From Metellina segmentata (taxonomy: Eukaryota > Arthropoda > Arachnida > Araneae > Tetragnathidae), in assembly GCA_947359465.1 (NCBI GenBank), contig OX375873.1, positions 70,507,477 through 70,571,476 on the forward strand: DNA of 64,000 bases. Reading direction: 5' to 3'. A program made the translations under genes and the position numbers. Within the stretch, counting starts at the first letter, position 1. Every line of letters starts with the position of its first letter. The notes beneath the pieces are model-generated. The model did no database searches and was not told the origin of the DNA. It was given only the letters and a program-made list of their open reading frames with translations. This document shows, piece after piece, positions 1 through 10,973 of this stretch.

Positions 1-146
1 ATCATTTAAAAATTTCTTCAATCCAGGTCATACAATCTATATATGAGATATCTTCTTTGCTTGACATTGCTTATTGTAAGTCTTTCACTCCACAAAATAT
101 TACAAAAGGTTTTTCAGCGACTGGAATATGACCTTTCAATAGAGAA

Positions 147-635
147 ATGTTTTGTGAAGAAGATTATTTGTGTTCATACATGTCAGATAGGCCTAGTCCT
201 ACTGAAAATTATTTCCATGTTCAGATCAATGAAACTGAAGAGCTGACTTATGAAACTGAAGACCAGACAGACAAAACCCAAGAATCAGAAGTAGTGGATC
301 TTGCCATTAGTAGATCAGAATCACAGACTGCAGATTGTTCAGCAACTGTTCATACACCATGCACTAGCTCTCAACCTCTGAGGAAATACATTTCTCCTCA
401 AGAGATAAAACCTTACCCCAAGGCTGGTCCAAGAAAAGTAGTGAGAGTAGGAAAACAGAAAATAAAAAGAGTTTTGTTCTAACCACGCCAGTAAAAAATG
501 CTCTTGTTAAGCAATTAGAAAGTAAAAAGAGGAAAAATAATTAGAAAGTACTGTTTTCAAAATAAACTACCTCCTACAGACTCTGACGATGATCCAGATT
601 ATTTTCCAGCTCCAGCTAATCACAGAAAGTACTAA
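147..635 (+). pseudogene. pogo/Tigger-like transposase, C-terminal tail, frameshifted
   Basis: An open frame from 147 to 482 encodes an acidic Glu/Thr-rich stretch followed by ISPQEIKPYPKAGPRK. That is the linker typical of the end of arthropod pogo/Tigger (CENP-B/Jerky-like) DDE transposases, just before a basic, Lys-rich tail. A shift of frame near 465 continues the family signature as SFVLTTPVKNALVKQ, then a stop at about 542, and another in-phase fragment reads PPTDSDDDPDYF at about 570. The family normally has an HTH DNA-binding domain and a DDE catalytic core; neither lies inside the window. Two frame breaks and stops make it non-functional. The start at 147 is only the first Met of the open stretch, not a biological start. 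Family assignment is by recognition of the tail, so moderate. Confidence 0.55.
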
Positions 636-847
636 GAATGAGATATCCAAACATAACATGTATGACACGAGCAGTATCTGTATAAATGATTAGGTATGTT
701 TTAATCAAGGAGGGTGAACTGAAAAATAAGGAAATGTATTCTGTTGGAGAAATCATAAATTTAAATGAAGTCGAATGTGACTAAAATAAACTATTAGGGT
801 GAAAATTGCTTGCATCATTTGGAGTGTTTCATTGTACCCCAGTATAT

Positions 848-884
848 GTTTCATTGTACCCCGGCATATGGGGTACAATGAAAC
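848..884. repeat. 15-bp perfect inverted repeat (subterminal hairpin)
   Basis: gtttcattgtacccc (848-862), a 7-nt loop, then its exact reverse complement (870-884). A third direct copy forms the element terminus near 1044-1058, so these look like subterminal transposase-binding repeats of the pogo-like element. Confidence 0.8.
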
Positions 885-1067
885 ACTATGAGACATTTAC
901 TTTTTGTTATTTTTCAAGCATAGATATTGTTTAGAACCAAATAAAAATTTATTTAGATGGGGAAAATACAAGATTAAAAATATGAATTAATTATATTTTA
1001 GTGCATGCAAAATTGTGAATAGGAAAAAAAAATAGTAAATTTTGTTTCATTGTACCCCGTCTTCCCC

Positions 1068-2083
1068 TACACTACGCAGGGTGGTAACAGAACCTGGAAA
1101 ACCGGGAAATCAGGGAATTCTCAGGGAATTTTTTATTTATGGAAAAATCAGGGAAATCTCAGGGAAAATTTCCAAATTTTACAAAAAATCAGGGAATTTT
1201 TGACAATTTAAACTGCTACCATTGTTGTTTGTCCTATTTAAAGATGTCCGATTACGAGTACTTTTGAGAATGGAATAAATTGTATTCGCCTAAATTGTAA
1301 TTCGAATAAAGAACCTTAACGTCGTGATTTTTTAACACTGCGAAAACCGCCGCCGCCATTTTTTTCGCGGCTGCAGCATCTTGGTCGCCGTGAGGCTAGC
1401 GATACAACTTGTGGGATACAATTTGAAATTTGTGTAACAAATGATGTTTTTTGTGTATTAAATTAATTATTTTTGTTTACATTTACATTTTTGTTTGTTT
1501 GCATTTGTTTTCGATGAATAGTGTGACAATGTAGGGTCAGGTGTAAAAAGTTCACAATCATAGTATTTTGCATTTTTTCTCCAGTTTTTTCAATTGCAAT
1601 TTTAGAGTTCCATTAAGGTTTCCAACCCTTACAATAACAATTAAAATATCAGTAGAGAAAAAATACAAAATATTTGTGGAGAATTATCCTTTTACAACCT
1701 CTGACCCTAAATATTTAAAATAGTGTTGTGTGGATACTGTATATCGATACCAATCACGGATCACAACATTTCTTAAGGGAATTGGAAAATCAGGGAAATT
1801 TTTGTGAGACTATCAGGGAAATCATGGAAATATCAGGGAACTTTTTTTCAAGGATTTTGTTGCCACCCTGCTACGGAACCTGGATGAACGCATGTAGCCT
1901 AGCTGGTCAAAAGGCATGTTCGCATGTAGCCTAGAAGGTAACCTTGTATTAAAACGGAGCTGAGCTTGCGCGCATATAGCCAGCAGACAACGGAGTTGCG
2001 CATGCGCAAACAGAACCTTTCATTTCTTGTTTGTTTACGCTTTCAGACCGTAGTTTAAGATATTAGGATGTGTCACATAAATA
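1068..2083. mobile_element. End of a PIF/Harbinger-like element, split by a MITE
   Basis: After removal of the MITE at 1077-1870, the sequence reads TACACTACGGAACCTGG and continues through about 2083. It matches the reverse complement of about 16100-16316, the right end of the complete element at 13731-16327. It is GC-rich and CpG-rich locally (gcgcatgcgcaaac), unlike its surroundings. The outermost bases (GGGTACG) are replaced by the pogo-like insertion. Confidence 0.7.
1077..1870. mobile_element. 794-bp MITE with CAGGGTGG termini
   Basis: Starts cagggtggtaac and ends gttgccaccctg, an inverted pair with one mismatch. It is flanked by the 5-bp direct repeat ctacg (1072-1076 and 1871-1875). 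Both ends are studded with short repeats of the form tcagggaa and agggaaat. There is no transposase ORF; the 68-aa frame at 1728 is only a read-through of the end. It is inserted in a Harbinger-like TIR. The superfamily is uncertain: CAGGG ends recall hAT, but hAT makes 8-bp duplications. Confidence 0.75.
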
Positions 2084-2310
2084 TCTCTATATATAATAAA
2101 AAAATGTTACCAATGCCGCCGGAGGATTGAAAATTCGTTTTTTTCGCTCGATTCTTAGACGGTTTCCCGAGAAAGTGCGGATCAGAAAATTACGAAATTC
2201 ACATGGTTTCCTCAAAATTGTACAGGGAACAAGACGAATAATATTTTTTTCCGATGCGAAATTTCTAACGCGAGTCAGCAAAAGACGTACAATTTTCAGT
2301 CTTCAGCGGT
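2084..2310 (+). mobile_element. 5' part of a small Helitron
   Basis: Begins A|TCTCTATATATAATAA, matching the TC start of Helitrons inserted after A. About 227 bp match the reverse complement of 15170-15393 and 15880-16103. The copy loses homology at the (TA)n tract, so the 3' hairpin is missing. Short open frames on both strands here are not genes. Confidence 0.6.
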
Positions 2311-2319
2311 GATTTTTTT

Positions 2320-2727
<408 letters not shown>

Positions 2728-2955
2728 TTAAATCACGTGGTGTTTGGCGTCTTGAAAGCCTATCTCTACACAGATTTGGCAATTGCTCTTTGCTTTGGCA
2801 TCCATAATAGATCCGAAGACTTTTTCACAAGACTTGCAGGGGAAACTTTTGTTGCTGCTTTTCTGCAAAGACACCCCATGAACTCTTGCTTCATGAGCCT
2901 TCAAATATCGCTTGACATAAAATCCCGTACCACAAATTTCGCAATTAAATTCCAT
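2728..2955 (-). CDS. Possible C2H2 zinc-finger exon or remnant
   Basis: The 75-aa frame contains one well-formed C2H2 finger at residues 3-26: CEICGTGF, then ARVH, with spacing C-x2-C-x12-H-x4-H. A second finger begins with FPCKSCEKVF near residue 39 and loses its histidines. C2H2 fingers bind DNA in nuclear transcription factors and also occur in some transposon proteins. Met1 sits directly before the finger, with an AG dinucleotide just upstream, so it could be an internal exon with an unseen splice boundary. No neighbouring exons were recognised within about 2 kb. It is the only frame in the window that could belong to a host gene, but a truncated pseudogene is at least as likely. Confidence 0.3.
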   Translation of the reverse strand: MEFNCEICGTGFYVKRYLKAHEARVHGVSLQKSSNKSFPCKSCEKVFGSIMDAKAKSNCQICVEIGFQDAKHHVI

Positions 2956-3112
2956 ACTTAATGAGATCTATTGTGCACGTGGTTTACACACATAAAGTGT
3001 TTATGGGTGGGTAAAGGTGGGAGCCGAAAATTGAATCCTTTTATTATATAAGTTAATAATTATATAAGTTAGTGTTTTATGTATGCTTTTTGTTACATCA
3101 GAATGGTCCTAC

Positions 3113-3450
3113 CCAGGTAGCACAACAACATTGGCCAACATTCTACCAATATTGGCCGATGTTTTGAATGTCTGTGAATGTCGAAATTACGATATCTGTC
3201 GATATTGGCAGATATCGTTTAGTTTTATAAAACGAGGAAGACTGTAAATAACGCTTTTGATAACATTATAATCATGTAATTAATCATTATAATACTGTAA
3301 ATAATGACACCATGTTGTCTTACCCATATTTTTTATTTAATTTAAACATTAAGCAATTTTTCCCGATATTGTACTGATATTTGGCGACGTTGTGAAAACA
3401 ATATCCAAAAAACTATGTTGAGCTAATGTTGGCCGATATTTAATTTTGAG
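3113..3450. repeat. Repeat rich in AATATTGGCCGATATT-like words
   Basis: Starts near cccaggtagcacaac and carries many short degenerate words (aacattggccaac, aatattggccgatgtt, gatatttggcgacgtt, aatgttggccgatatt). A related block occurs at 7341-7560. It looks like the ends of one repeat family, possibly with the 3.45-7.34 kb interval inserted into it. No coding potential. Confidence 0.5.
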
Positions 3451-4354
3451 CTCTTAAGCTATGCTTGGTCACGTGTTCGTTGTTTGAATCTAGCAGTAAA
3501 TAAGAGCAGTCATCCCTAAAGGTGCAAGTCCTATAAGGTAAGGATATTTCTGTACATTATTTTGTGATGTTAGTAATATTTGAACACGAATAATTAAACA
3601 TATTCACTTGTTCCATTGATGAAGTTTTAGCCCGTGTTTGTAGTTTGTTACATTGTCAGTATACTATTTTTTAATGTGTAAATATTCATCGTTTACTGTA
3701 TCAAATTCTCAAGTTACATTCGATTTTGTGCAATGCTATTTTCATCTTTTATTGTTATAGATTATTTTGTCTTGGAAAGTAAGTTATCAGTATGTTAGCA
3801 GAGTTCTGTTTGCATTAATTATTAATATTAGTGGGACATTTTCAAAGTAGGTTTAAATATATTGTTCAAGCATAACATAACATTTAAAAATTTAACTGAT
3901 TTTTGTTTTATATAAAGACTATACCAAATGTTTCTAACATAAAAAAAAAAAATCAATAAATATATTTGAGATGTGAAGTTTTAAAATTGTGACCATGGGT
4001 AAAACTGCTTGTTCTTTTCAAGTTTTGTGTGATTTGATTAATTTCATTAAAAAAAAAACTAACTAAAAAGGTGAAGTATTGTGAATATTATTCATGCTAA
4101 AAAATTAGTTTACACCAAATTTTTCTTCTAAAAATTAATAAATCATTTAAATTATATAAATTTGAGTGTACCAAATATATACTTTTTGTCCTAACTTTTT
4201 ATCATTTAAGATTTATAACTTTACAAAAAATTTGCAGCTTATATTCAGTGATAAAACAAAACTATAGATAATTTTACTAGCTATTTCTTTCTTTTTAAAG
4301 AACATCAGTATGGCATCACTATGACTGTTTTTTGTCATTGTTCTCCATAGGGAA
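3451..4354. other. Unassigned AT-rich stretch upstream of the Copia fragment
   Basis: Very AT-rich with poly-A and poly-T runs. I saw no gag, protease or integrase remnants of the downstream Copia element and no second LTR here. Confidence 0.45.
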
Positions 4355-4518
4355 ATGAAGATCTATGCACTAGATGTTAAGACTGTTTTGAATGGTGAAC
4401 TCGATGAAATCTTATTTAGGGTACAACCCATGGGCTACAACGACAACTATAGTCGTGTTTGCAAATTTTTAAAAAGTCTTTAAAAACTGAAACAGGCACA
4501 GTGACAGTGGTACACAGG

Positions 4519-4548
4519 GGTTGACGAGCAGGGGTGGAGCCCCCTAGT
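4519..4548 (+). mobile_element. Isolated Helitron 3' terminus inside Copia RT
   Basis: The hairpin aggggtggagcccc is followed by CTAG and then T, the classic Helitron 3' end (hairpin, CTRR, T). It lies exactly between two RT blocks. Only about 30 bp are present, so this is an end fragment. Confidence 0.5.
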
Positions 4549-5224
4549 AGTGCTGTATGTTGATGACCTACTGATTGCTGGTTCCTATGAATCAGTGGTC
4601 ATGGTGGTGATACAACTTATAAGAGATGAGTTCGAAATGTCCAAGGCTTAAGTTGTGAAAGATTTTCTGGGCATATGTATAAAGTTTTCTCAGCAACAAC
4701 TTTGCTTAGAGGAAAAGGCCTACGTTGAGAAAATTTAAATAAATTCAAAATGACTCAGTGTAAACCAGCCGACACTCCTCTAGTGCCTAAAGCGACACCA
4801 TCGTGTTTCGTGCAAGGTGAAACTTTCCATGGACCCAATCAGGAACTTGTAGGTGCATTATTGTACCTATCCATGACAATACATCCAGATATTTTTTATT
4901 ACTGTCTGAGCCAAATTCAAGAGCAGCCAATAGAAGCTGCCTGGACTGGTCTGAAAAGAGTTTTAAGATACCTGAAAGGGACTTTAGTACTTTATCTGGT
5001 GTTTCCTATTTCTAGCAGTGATTTTATTATTAATGTATATGTTGATGCAGATTGGGGGCTGATGCACATGACAGAAAATCTCTATCGGGGTATATAATTT
5101 TCTTAAATGATTGTCCTGTGACTTAGTGTGTGAAAAAGTAGACATCCATTACTTTATCTTCTACTTAGGAAGAAATTTTGGCTTTGGCTAAAGCTATGCA
5201 GGATGTATTTGTGCTACACAACAG

Positions 5225-5965
5225 TAATTAAGCACATATTTAAAGCAATAATCAATAAATTTTTTTTTTATTTGCAATTCAATCTGTCATTTTTCAATAT
5301 TTTTGGTGAAATAAATTTTTACAATATTGTTATAGTATATGCAAAAGACCTAGGGAGAGATTTAAAAAAATTTATTTACGACTTTTCATAAAAAAAAATA
5401 TTTTACTTGTTATGTGTTAAATTTCTATAAAAATGTCAAATTTTTTGTTTATTAATTTTTATAAATTTTTCTGAACTATTCATACAAAAAGCTCTCTCTG
5501 TGTCTATCAAATAGTTATTCATGACCTAAAAAATGTAAACAGTTTAACTCTAAGTGCATTTATCAAAAAGCCTTAGTACTTTGAACTTTGGCAAAATTGC
5601 AAAAAACTGATTTTGAGATAATTGCATTTTAAGTACAAAATACAACAAAAGTTAACAACTTATTTTTTGCTAGTGCTATTTTATTTTAGTAATTTCTATT
5701 ACATTAAGACATTTATCAAAACAAGAGTTTTTACAGTAAACTCGTATATATTTTTTTTTAAAGCCAGTTTTAACTCTGATGACAACTGAGAGATTTGTGA
5801 TAATTCACTGAAAATTATTTATTTCTTGTTAAATGACCTGAAAAAAAAATATTTTATTGGATCAGTACTATTTTAAAATAAACCACCACTGAAAAACTGC
5901 ACCTTCTCTTTTTCTACAGCTATTTTTGTTCTGTAAACGAGCCTTTTTTTGTATTGATACGCATG
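5225..5965. other. AT-rich insertion interrupting Copia RNase H
   Basis: Copia homology stops after the ALAKAMQDV segment and resumes near 5970. The 740 bp between are extremely AT-rich, with no recognised termini or ORF homology. Confidence 0.55.
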
Positions 5966-6199
5966 CGACAAAATTTTGTGCTTCAGCCAGTCATTAAGGC
6001 CATATTAAATGAAAATAATTGTGCCAGATTAAAACACTTCGATATTAAATTGAAGTATGTTCATGATATTGTAAAATTATTAAACATTTATACTGTATAT
6101 GTTGCAACTGAATACCAAATTGCTGATTTGTTTACAAAATCTTAACATAAACCTAGACTGAACTAAGACAAAAATGTATGTTAATGTTTTTAGGGAGGG

Positions 6200-6629
6200 T
6201 GTTAAGAATAATTACTAACTGTAACTCATCTTTGCTTAGCAATCGGGTAACACTTGTTCTAATTGTCTACTTCTGTTGTGTCACAGGTTGCTGTTTGCGT
6301 TCTTATTCATGACTTGTTGTCATGCCTTTATCTGTCAGAGTTGTTTGGAAAAGCATTCGCTGGTGCGGCAGTTTGAGATGGCCGAAGAATTCACCCATCG
6401 GATAATCTGAATTGTTGAAGGGGTGACTCCGAAGAGTGTACCTGATTGGAATGTTTGACAGTTCCCAGGGTTTAATCTGTCTTAAGAATAAAAAAAATTA
6501 TTTTAATTGTGATTTGTGAATTTTTTTAAAACTTATGGAAAATTCCTTTTAAATGAAATTTGTAAGAACTGTTAATTTTTCTGCCAATATGCAATGTGCC
6601 CTTTTTTTTCTTATTTAACATTTCTAACA
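6200..6629 (+). repeat. Copia 3' LTR (430 bp)
   Basis: Preceded by the polypurine tract agggaggg (6192-6199). It starts TGTTAAGAA and ends TTCTAACA, near-perfect inverted termini typical of Copia LTRs. The partner 5' LTR was not found, so the 5' half of the element is lost or too diverged. Confidence 0.75.
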
Positions 6630-7340
6630 ATATTGATTTTTTAACAGAAGTTTCGGGAAGTAATCCATTTTGAGATTAAATCAAAATTATATAAATCTGA
6701 ATCAGTTCTTAGAATTACATACCATGCAACTGTTTATCAAGTTGTATTGTAATACAAGCATCAGCTTGATGTTTGTATAGATTTTACTGGTTTGAGCTAT
6801 AGATTATAATATTGGCAACAATGAGTTTTAATAGCCTTAGATTTCTACAAAAGAAATGGAACAATAATTTCAAATATGCATTTAATAAAATAAATTAAAA
6901 TATTAGCTGTTATATCAGCAGCTTAGCTAACATTTTTGACTGGAATATTTTTCTAAAACAATTTTCTGAATTGAAATCACAATAAAAATGGTACATGTAC
7001 GTGTTTTATGTTTGCAATTTTTTTTCAAGCTACCAAAGAGTACATTTAAAGGGGAAAATGGATTTTAGAATGTCTGATTTGATAATGAATGCCTGTTTAG
7101 GTTTTAAAAAGCCAAGTTGTACACAATTTTCTTTTATGTACTAAACAATACAACAGTTACACAAATTGTAATAAAAACATATTTTTAATAATTTAAAATT
7201 TTTGTTCTCTTTAATGTTCTAAAATATTGTACTATATAAATATTTTTTTAATGATTAATATTTTTTAAATTTTACAAAATTTAAGATGGTTGTAATCTTG
7301 TGTACCCTCTAAATAAACAATCACATGCCATAAGAAGAAA
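6630..7340. other. Unassigned AT-rich stretch
   Basis: No gene, RNA or terminal repeat recognised. The 71-aa minus frame at 7265-7480 is a low-complexity hydrophobic shadow. Confidence 0.45.
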
Positions 7341-7560
7341 ATGTAATTAAAATATCCCAATATTATGTAGCAGATATTGAATAATGTTGAAAAAAAAACA
7401 TTGAGAAGTATCTTAAAAAAGCTAATATTGAGCAATGATAAAAAACGAACATTGAATGTCAAGAAAACAATATCTATCAATGTCGTAAAACGACATTGGG
7501 GCGATGTCGCCAGGGGGGGGGGTCATTTTTACGTTGGCCAATGTCGAGAAATACTACTAA
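7341..7560. repeat. Second block of the AATATTG/GACATTGG repeat family
   Basis: Carries aatattgagcaatg, acattgaatgtc, gacattggggcgatgtcg and ttggccaatgtcg. These words resemble those of the block at 3113-3450. A run of nine G occurs near 7514. The 121-aa frame at 7377-7742 crosses this repeat and matches no family I know. Confidence 0.4.
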
Positions 7561-8025
7561 CAACAACCATACAACATATATATGAGGAGTCAGTCAGTGT
7601 CAACTTGTCGGACATTTACGCTGAGGCGCTAGAGTGTTGCCTAGATTTTGGCGAAATAGTAACCCTAGCAACCTCTTCACTGAATAACTACGTCATTCTT
7701 TTCGACGAATCAGATCAAAGACAGGTAACTGAGACAATCTGAATTGAACCGCTTGTCTTTAACATCCTTTCCCAAATGGAGTTAAATTTAATTTTTCCAT
7801 CTTCATGTAAAATGATTTACGTTATAATTTTTTTTTATTTTGTCCGATTTTTTGTATGTGGATGAACTTGGTAATTTCAATATTATTCTTATATTATATT
7901 CACGTTTATTATTTGTTTCAAAAGAGGGCATTTCTCTCAAGCTAAATGGTGATTGTCATGTTTCTAAGATGTTCGTGCTTCCTGAACATATTGCAAACGT
8001 GAAGTCAGTCGACTTGTTTCGTTGG

Positions 8026-8196
8026 GTTGCTGTGGAAGTTTGGAGAGTGGGGTGCTAGCTCAGGTGTTGTCTCGTCATCTGACCGTGGCTCAAAATTACG
8101 TGGTGTTGTCCTCGAATCTTTTCCTTCGGGCATTGATCGCAGACCGTCGTCTATATCTCGTTGTGTTGCTCTAGTACGACGTTAATTAAAAATTAA
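8026..8196 (+). mobile_element. tRNA-derived SINE (family A), 3' portion
   Basis: Reads tttggagagtggggtgc, then catctgaccg, ttcaaaattacg, gaccgtcgtc, a gttgtgttgctc motif, and a tail gacgttaattaaaaatt. The same order occurs at 61674-61846, and partly at 44060, 52295 and 10660. The tRNA-like head is not evident in this copy. Confidence 0.7.
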
Positions 8197-8725
8197 GTTA
8201 CTTGTTTTCGAACAAGATTTCGGCCCTTCGTAAATAACAATTCTGAAGTATGAATTTCGAATTGATGCATGATGGTTGATAGGTGAACGTTCAATTAAAC
8301 GCCAAACATCGCTAAAACTGAAGTAAGCTACATTTTAATGCCGATATGAATCATACGAGAGCATTTGTTTAGCGGAAGTAAAATCTTTGCATTCCGTGTG
8401 TTTGTACATTTTCACTTAAAATCCCCCTCATACGGTAGTACGATATGGCATACCCAATTTAAAAGATTGTTAAATGTAGGGGTATGTTTTTTCTTCAATG
8501 ATGCAAACGTCAAATCGGATAAATCCAAATGAATCGTAATATTTGCTCGTGAAATGTAAACCATCTACTTGCTGCACGCTTTCTGAAAACTTTAAACGCA
8601 ACTTACGGAAATGCTCAGTAAGGACACCCCATAAATGAGCCGAAAACGGGTATATAATTCAATTTTACGGAAATAATACCGTTCTGTTTGTATAATTATG
8701 ATTGGGTCTAAGATATTCATTCTAA

Positions 8726-9368
8726 CTAGGGGGCCTGCCCCCTGCTCGCTAACGCTCGCCAACCCCCGGAGGATTGCTTCGCAATCCTCATTGGTTCGCT
8801 GCGCGAACCTATGCTCGCTTCAATGAAGACATGTGTCCTAGCAGAAGGGATTGTTTACAAAATATGTTACCAAAAAAATGTTTTTCAAATCTAAATTTGC
8901 TGTATTACAGAAAAAATATATACAGTATCTCTAAAATCAGAATTCGAATGAAAACTTTGTGCAAATTTTGACTCGAAATGTGAGCGTTGCTTTGGAAATT
9001 GAATACCCAGCATGTTGTTTGTGTGTACATTTTACCAGCACTTAAACGACCCACACTTTTTCATTGAGTTTGTTGCCGAAAGTTGTAGTGCAAGCGTTTT
9101 GTTCAACTATAATTGTTGGCCCTGAAAAGGACCGTTTTTTAAATGGCCCCGAAAAGATCCTACGCTTTCTTTGATTTCTATTATAAACTAACTGCAACAG
9201 CTCATTAAAATTTCCCTTTTTTTTTTCAATAAAATTTCATCCGATAACGCTATAAATTCAATCGATGCGCGAGACTTCGCGATAAACAAACAATCGTACA
9301 GTGTTGCCAAAACGCGATTACTAATAACGTCTTTTTCGTGAGCCACGTAAGATAATTATATATATAGA
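8726..9368 (-). mobile_element. Non-autonomous Helitron, 643 bp, complete
   Basis: On the minus strand it starts A|TCTATATATATAATTATC and ends with the hairpin gggggcaggccccc followed by CTAG|T. That is the canonical Helitron structure: TC start, hairpin, CTRR end, A/T insertion site and no target duplication. It is homologous over its length to 36197-36829 in the opposite orientation. A GC-rich subterminal block contains short palindromes (ggattgcttcgcaatcc, ggttcgctgcgcgaacc). There is no Rep/helicase ORF, so it would need a helper. Confidence 0.85.
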
Positions 9369-10090
9369 TGATTGTTTTTGTTTGCTTGATGAGATTGCGA
9401 AGATGAGGAAAAAGCTTCAACAATTTTTGATTACTCTTGATTGATGACTACATCTATACTATTACTATTCTATACGTTTCCTTTTTGTTCTTTTCCTAAA
9501 TCGAGATTCTAAGCTTCCTCTTATACTGTTTGTTGTCTTGGAACAATACTTGGACTTCATTATTTCCTTCTCAATGGCGCAGTAGGCGATAGCCTAGAAT
9601 GTTTTTGTATACAAAGACCTCACAAAAGAGAACAATATTGAAAAATTTTTTTTTTCAGAAAATGTTCATATTTTAGTCTATATATATCATTTAGTACTAT
9701 CGTTTATTTACAATTTATACTGAAAAAGTTAAAAATTTGTAAAAATTTAGCCTACTATTTTGTAATAAAAATTTCTAAACAAATTTTGTCACCAAACAAA
9801 CATCACACAGAGAATATCTGCGCCTATGGTCTCAAAATAACTAGATCTCTAATGGTCCTTCTAATAGTTCTAATTAAAAGTTTTTAATTTATGTTTTCTC
9901 TTTCGAAGCACAGAATATCTTGATAAACTTTGCAAAGTACCGGCTAATATTTCTATTCGATTAGCCGTTGAATATATTTGAACAAATTTTACGCTATTGA
10001 ACGACAGTTGGCGGTACTATAGAGCACATGTGTGTGTGTGTGTGTCGTGTTGTTACTTGTCTTAAATCAGTCTTACCCATGGAAGATCTT
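9369..10090. other. Unassigned spacer with a short (GT)n
   Basis: AT-rich, with (TG)n at about 10027-10044. A ggcgcagtaggcg word near 9580 resembles a tRNA A box, but no B box follows. The end of the interval is a fragment of SINE family A disrupted by the next MITE. Confidence 0.4.
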
Positions 10091-10100
10091 AACTAAGGGT

Positions 10101-10637
10101 AGAGTGCCTATATAATAAGAGTGGCGACAAGGGACCAAATTTGGACTAATGCGCATGCGCGGCAGAAATTTTTCTACCAGAATCGTCTCAAAGAAGGTTG
10201 CTGGGCGAATTAATATATCATTGCAAGTAGAACAAAAAGGATATGATTGTTATAATATGGATACATTCGGTATAAATGAATCATATAAACGCTCAATTAC
10301 ATGCGCAATTGATGAGATGGATTGCACAACGCGCTAACTTAGATTGCGGGAAATACCATGTTGTTCAAAAAAAGCTATTTACTTAAAAAGTCTTCAAATT
10401 TATGCTGACAAAACACTAAAATAATAATAAATAAACATTCTAGAACACGAAATGGAACATAAAAAAGCTATATTTTCTTTTTAATTTAATATTCACACGT
10501 TTTTCTCGAACACTCAAAAAGTTCCCATGTTAAGTCTACGGGAGCTAGGAAAAGACCGCCTCGGGCGGTAGAAAAGGTATCTAAGCCAATCAGAAAGTGA
10601 TTCCCGTGTGTCGCCACTCTTATTATATAGGCACTCT
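10101..10637 (+). mobile_element. MULE-like MITE, copy 1 (537 bp)
   Basis: The terminal inverted repeats agagtgcctatataataaga and tcttattatataggcactct are perfect over about 29 bp. They are flanked by the direct repeat aactaagggt (10091-10100 and 10638-10647), extendable to 12 bp if the TIR starts at GAGTGCC. A 9-12 bp duplication fits Mutator-like elements best. The 62-aa internal frame is not a transposase. Copy 2 lies 336 bp downstream in inverted orientation. Confidence 0.8.
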
Positions 10638-10659
10638 AACTAAGGGTAGTCTAGAGAAC

Positions 10660-10740
10660 TAAGATTGATCCCGAACCATCACCAATAGCCCGTTGTGTGA
10701 CACTAGTGTCGCGTTTATTCAACTACCTTATCTAAGAGCC
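10660..10740 (+). mobile_element. SINE family A fragment
   Basis: Contains attgatcccgaaccatc and aatagcccgttgtgtgac, matching the 3' region of the SINE at 61674-61846. The MULE-like MITE copy 1 appears to have inserted into it. Confidence 0.55.
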
Positions 10741-10973
10741 TATTCACTCAAAATAAGATTTAATTTTGGTAGTAGCGGAGGATTGTGGCTCTAAGGGAAG
10801 ACACAGTGGGAAAATATTGATGAAAATAAACAAATATATAAATATATGTTTCAAAAAAATTTGAAAATTGTGAATAGAAACATGAATTAAAATATCTCGT
10901 AAGCAGTATCACCAGTCGCCCATGGTGATGCTACAGTGCAACGTAAATTTATCTACCTTCCTTTAGATGACAT

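Larger units (their letters stand above)
1..1067 (+). mobile_element. 3' part of a pogo/Tigger-like DNA transposon
   Basis: The element runs off the left window edge. It holds a decayed C-terminal transposase region (147-635), then non-coding sequence with three copies of a gtttcattgtacccc motif at 848, 870 (inverted) and about 1044. The last copy runs into ccccgtcttcccc and a TA dinucleotide at 1068-1069, as expected for the terminus of a TA-inserting Tc1/mariner/pogo element. The target is the TACACTACGG stretch of a PIF/Harbinger-like TIR (compare 13731). The superfamily call rests on the protein tail plus the TA target. The 5' half is outside the window. Confidence 0.6.
4355..6145 (+). 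pseudogene. Copia-type Pol: reverse transcriptase and RNase H, broken
   Basis: Pol of Ty1/Copia retrotransposons copies element RNA into DNA. The visible order is: an RT segment from 4355 (ALDVKTVLNGELDE, then VCKFLKSL); the catalytic box LYVDDLLIAG near 4555; a C-terminal RT/RNase H stretch in the 4750-5097 frame, including KPADTPLV, RYLKGT and YVDADWG; a fragment EEILALAKAMQDV near 5170; and the last RNase H part, HFDIKLKYVHDIVK to EYQIADLFTK, at 6025-6141. Stops, frameshifts, a deletion of about 60 codons at 4519-4548 (replaced by a Helitron 3' end) and an AT-rich insertion of about 740 bp (5225-5965) inactivate it. A purine tract and an LTR follow at once, giving the element a clear 3' end. 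Gag, protease and integrase were not found. Confidence 0.8.

Noticed and set aside
7377..7742. 121-aa frame on the plus strand
   Set aside because: It crosses a repeat block, has no recognisable domain and its composition follows the AT-rich DNA.
10149..10337. 62-aa frame inside the MULE-like MITE
   Set aside because: It is not conserved as an open frame in the inverted second copy, so it is chance.
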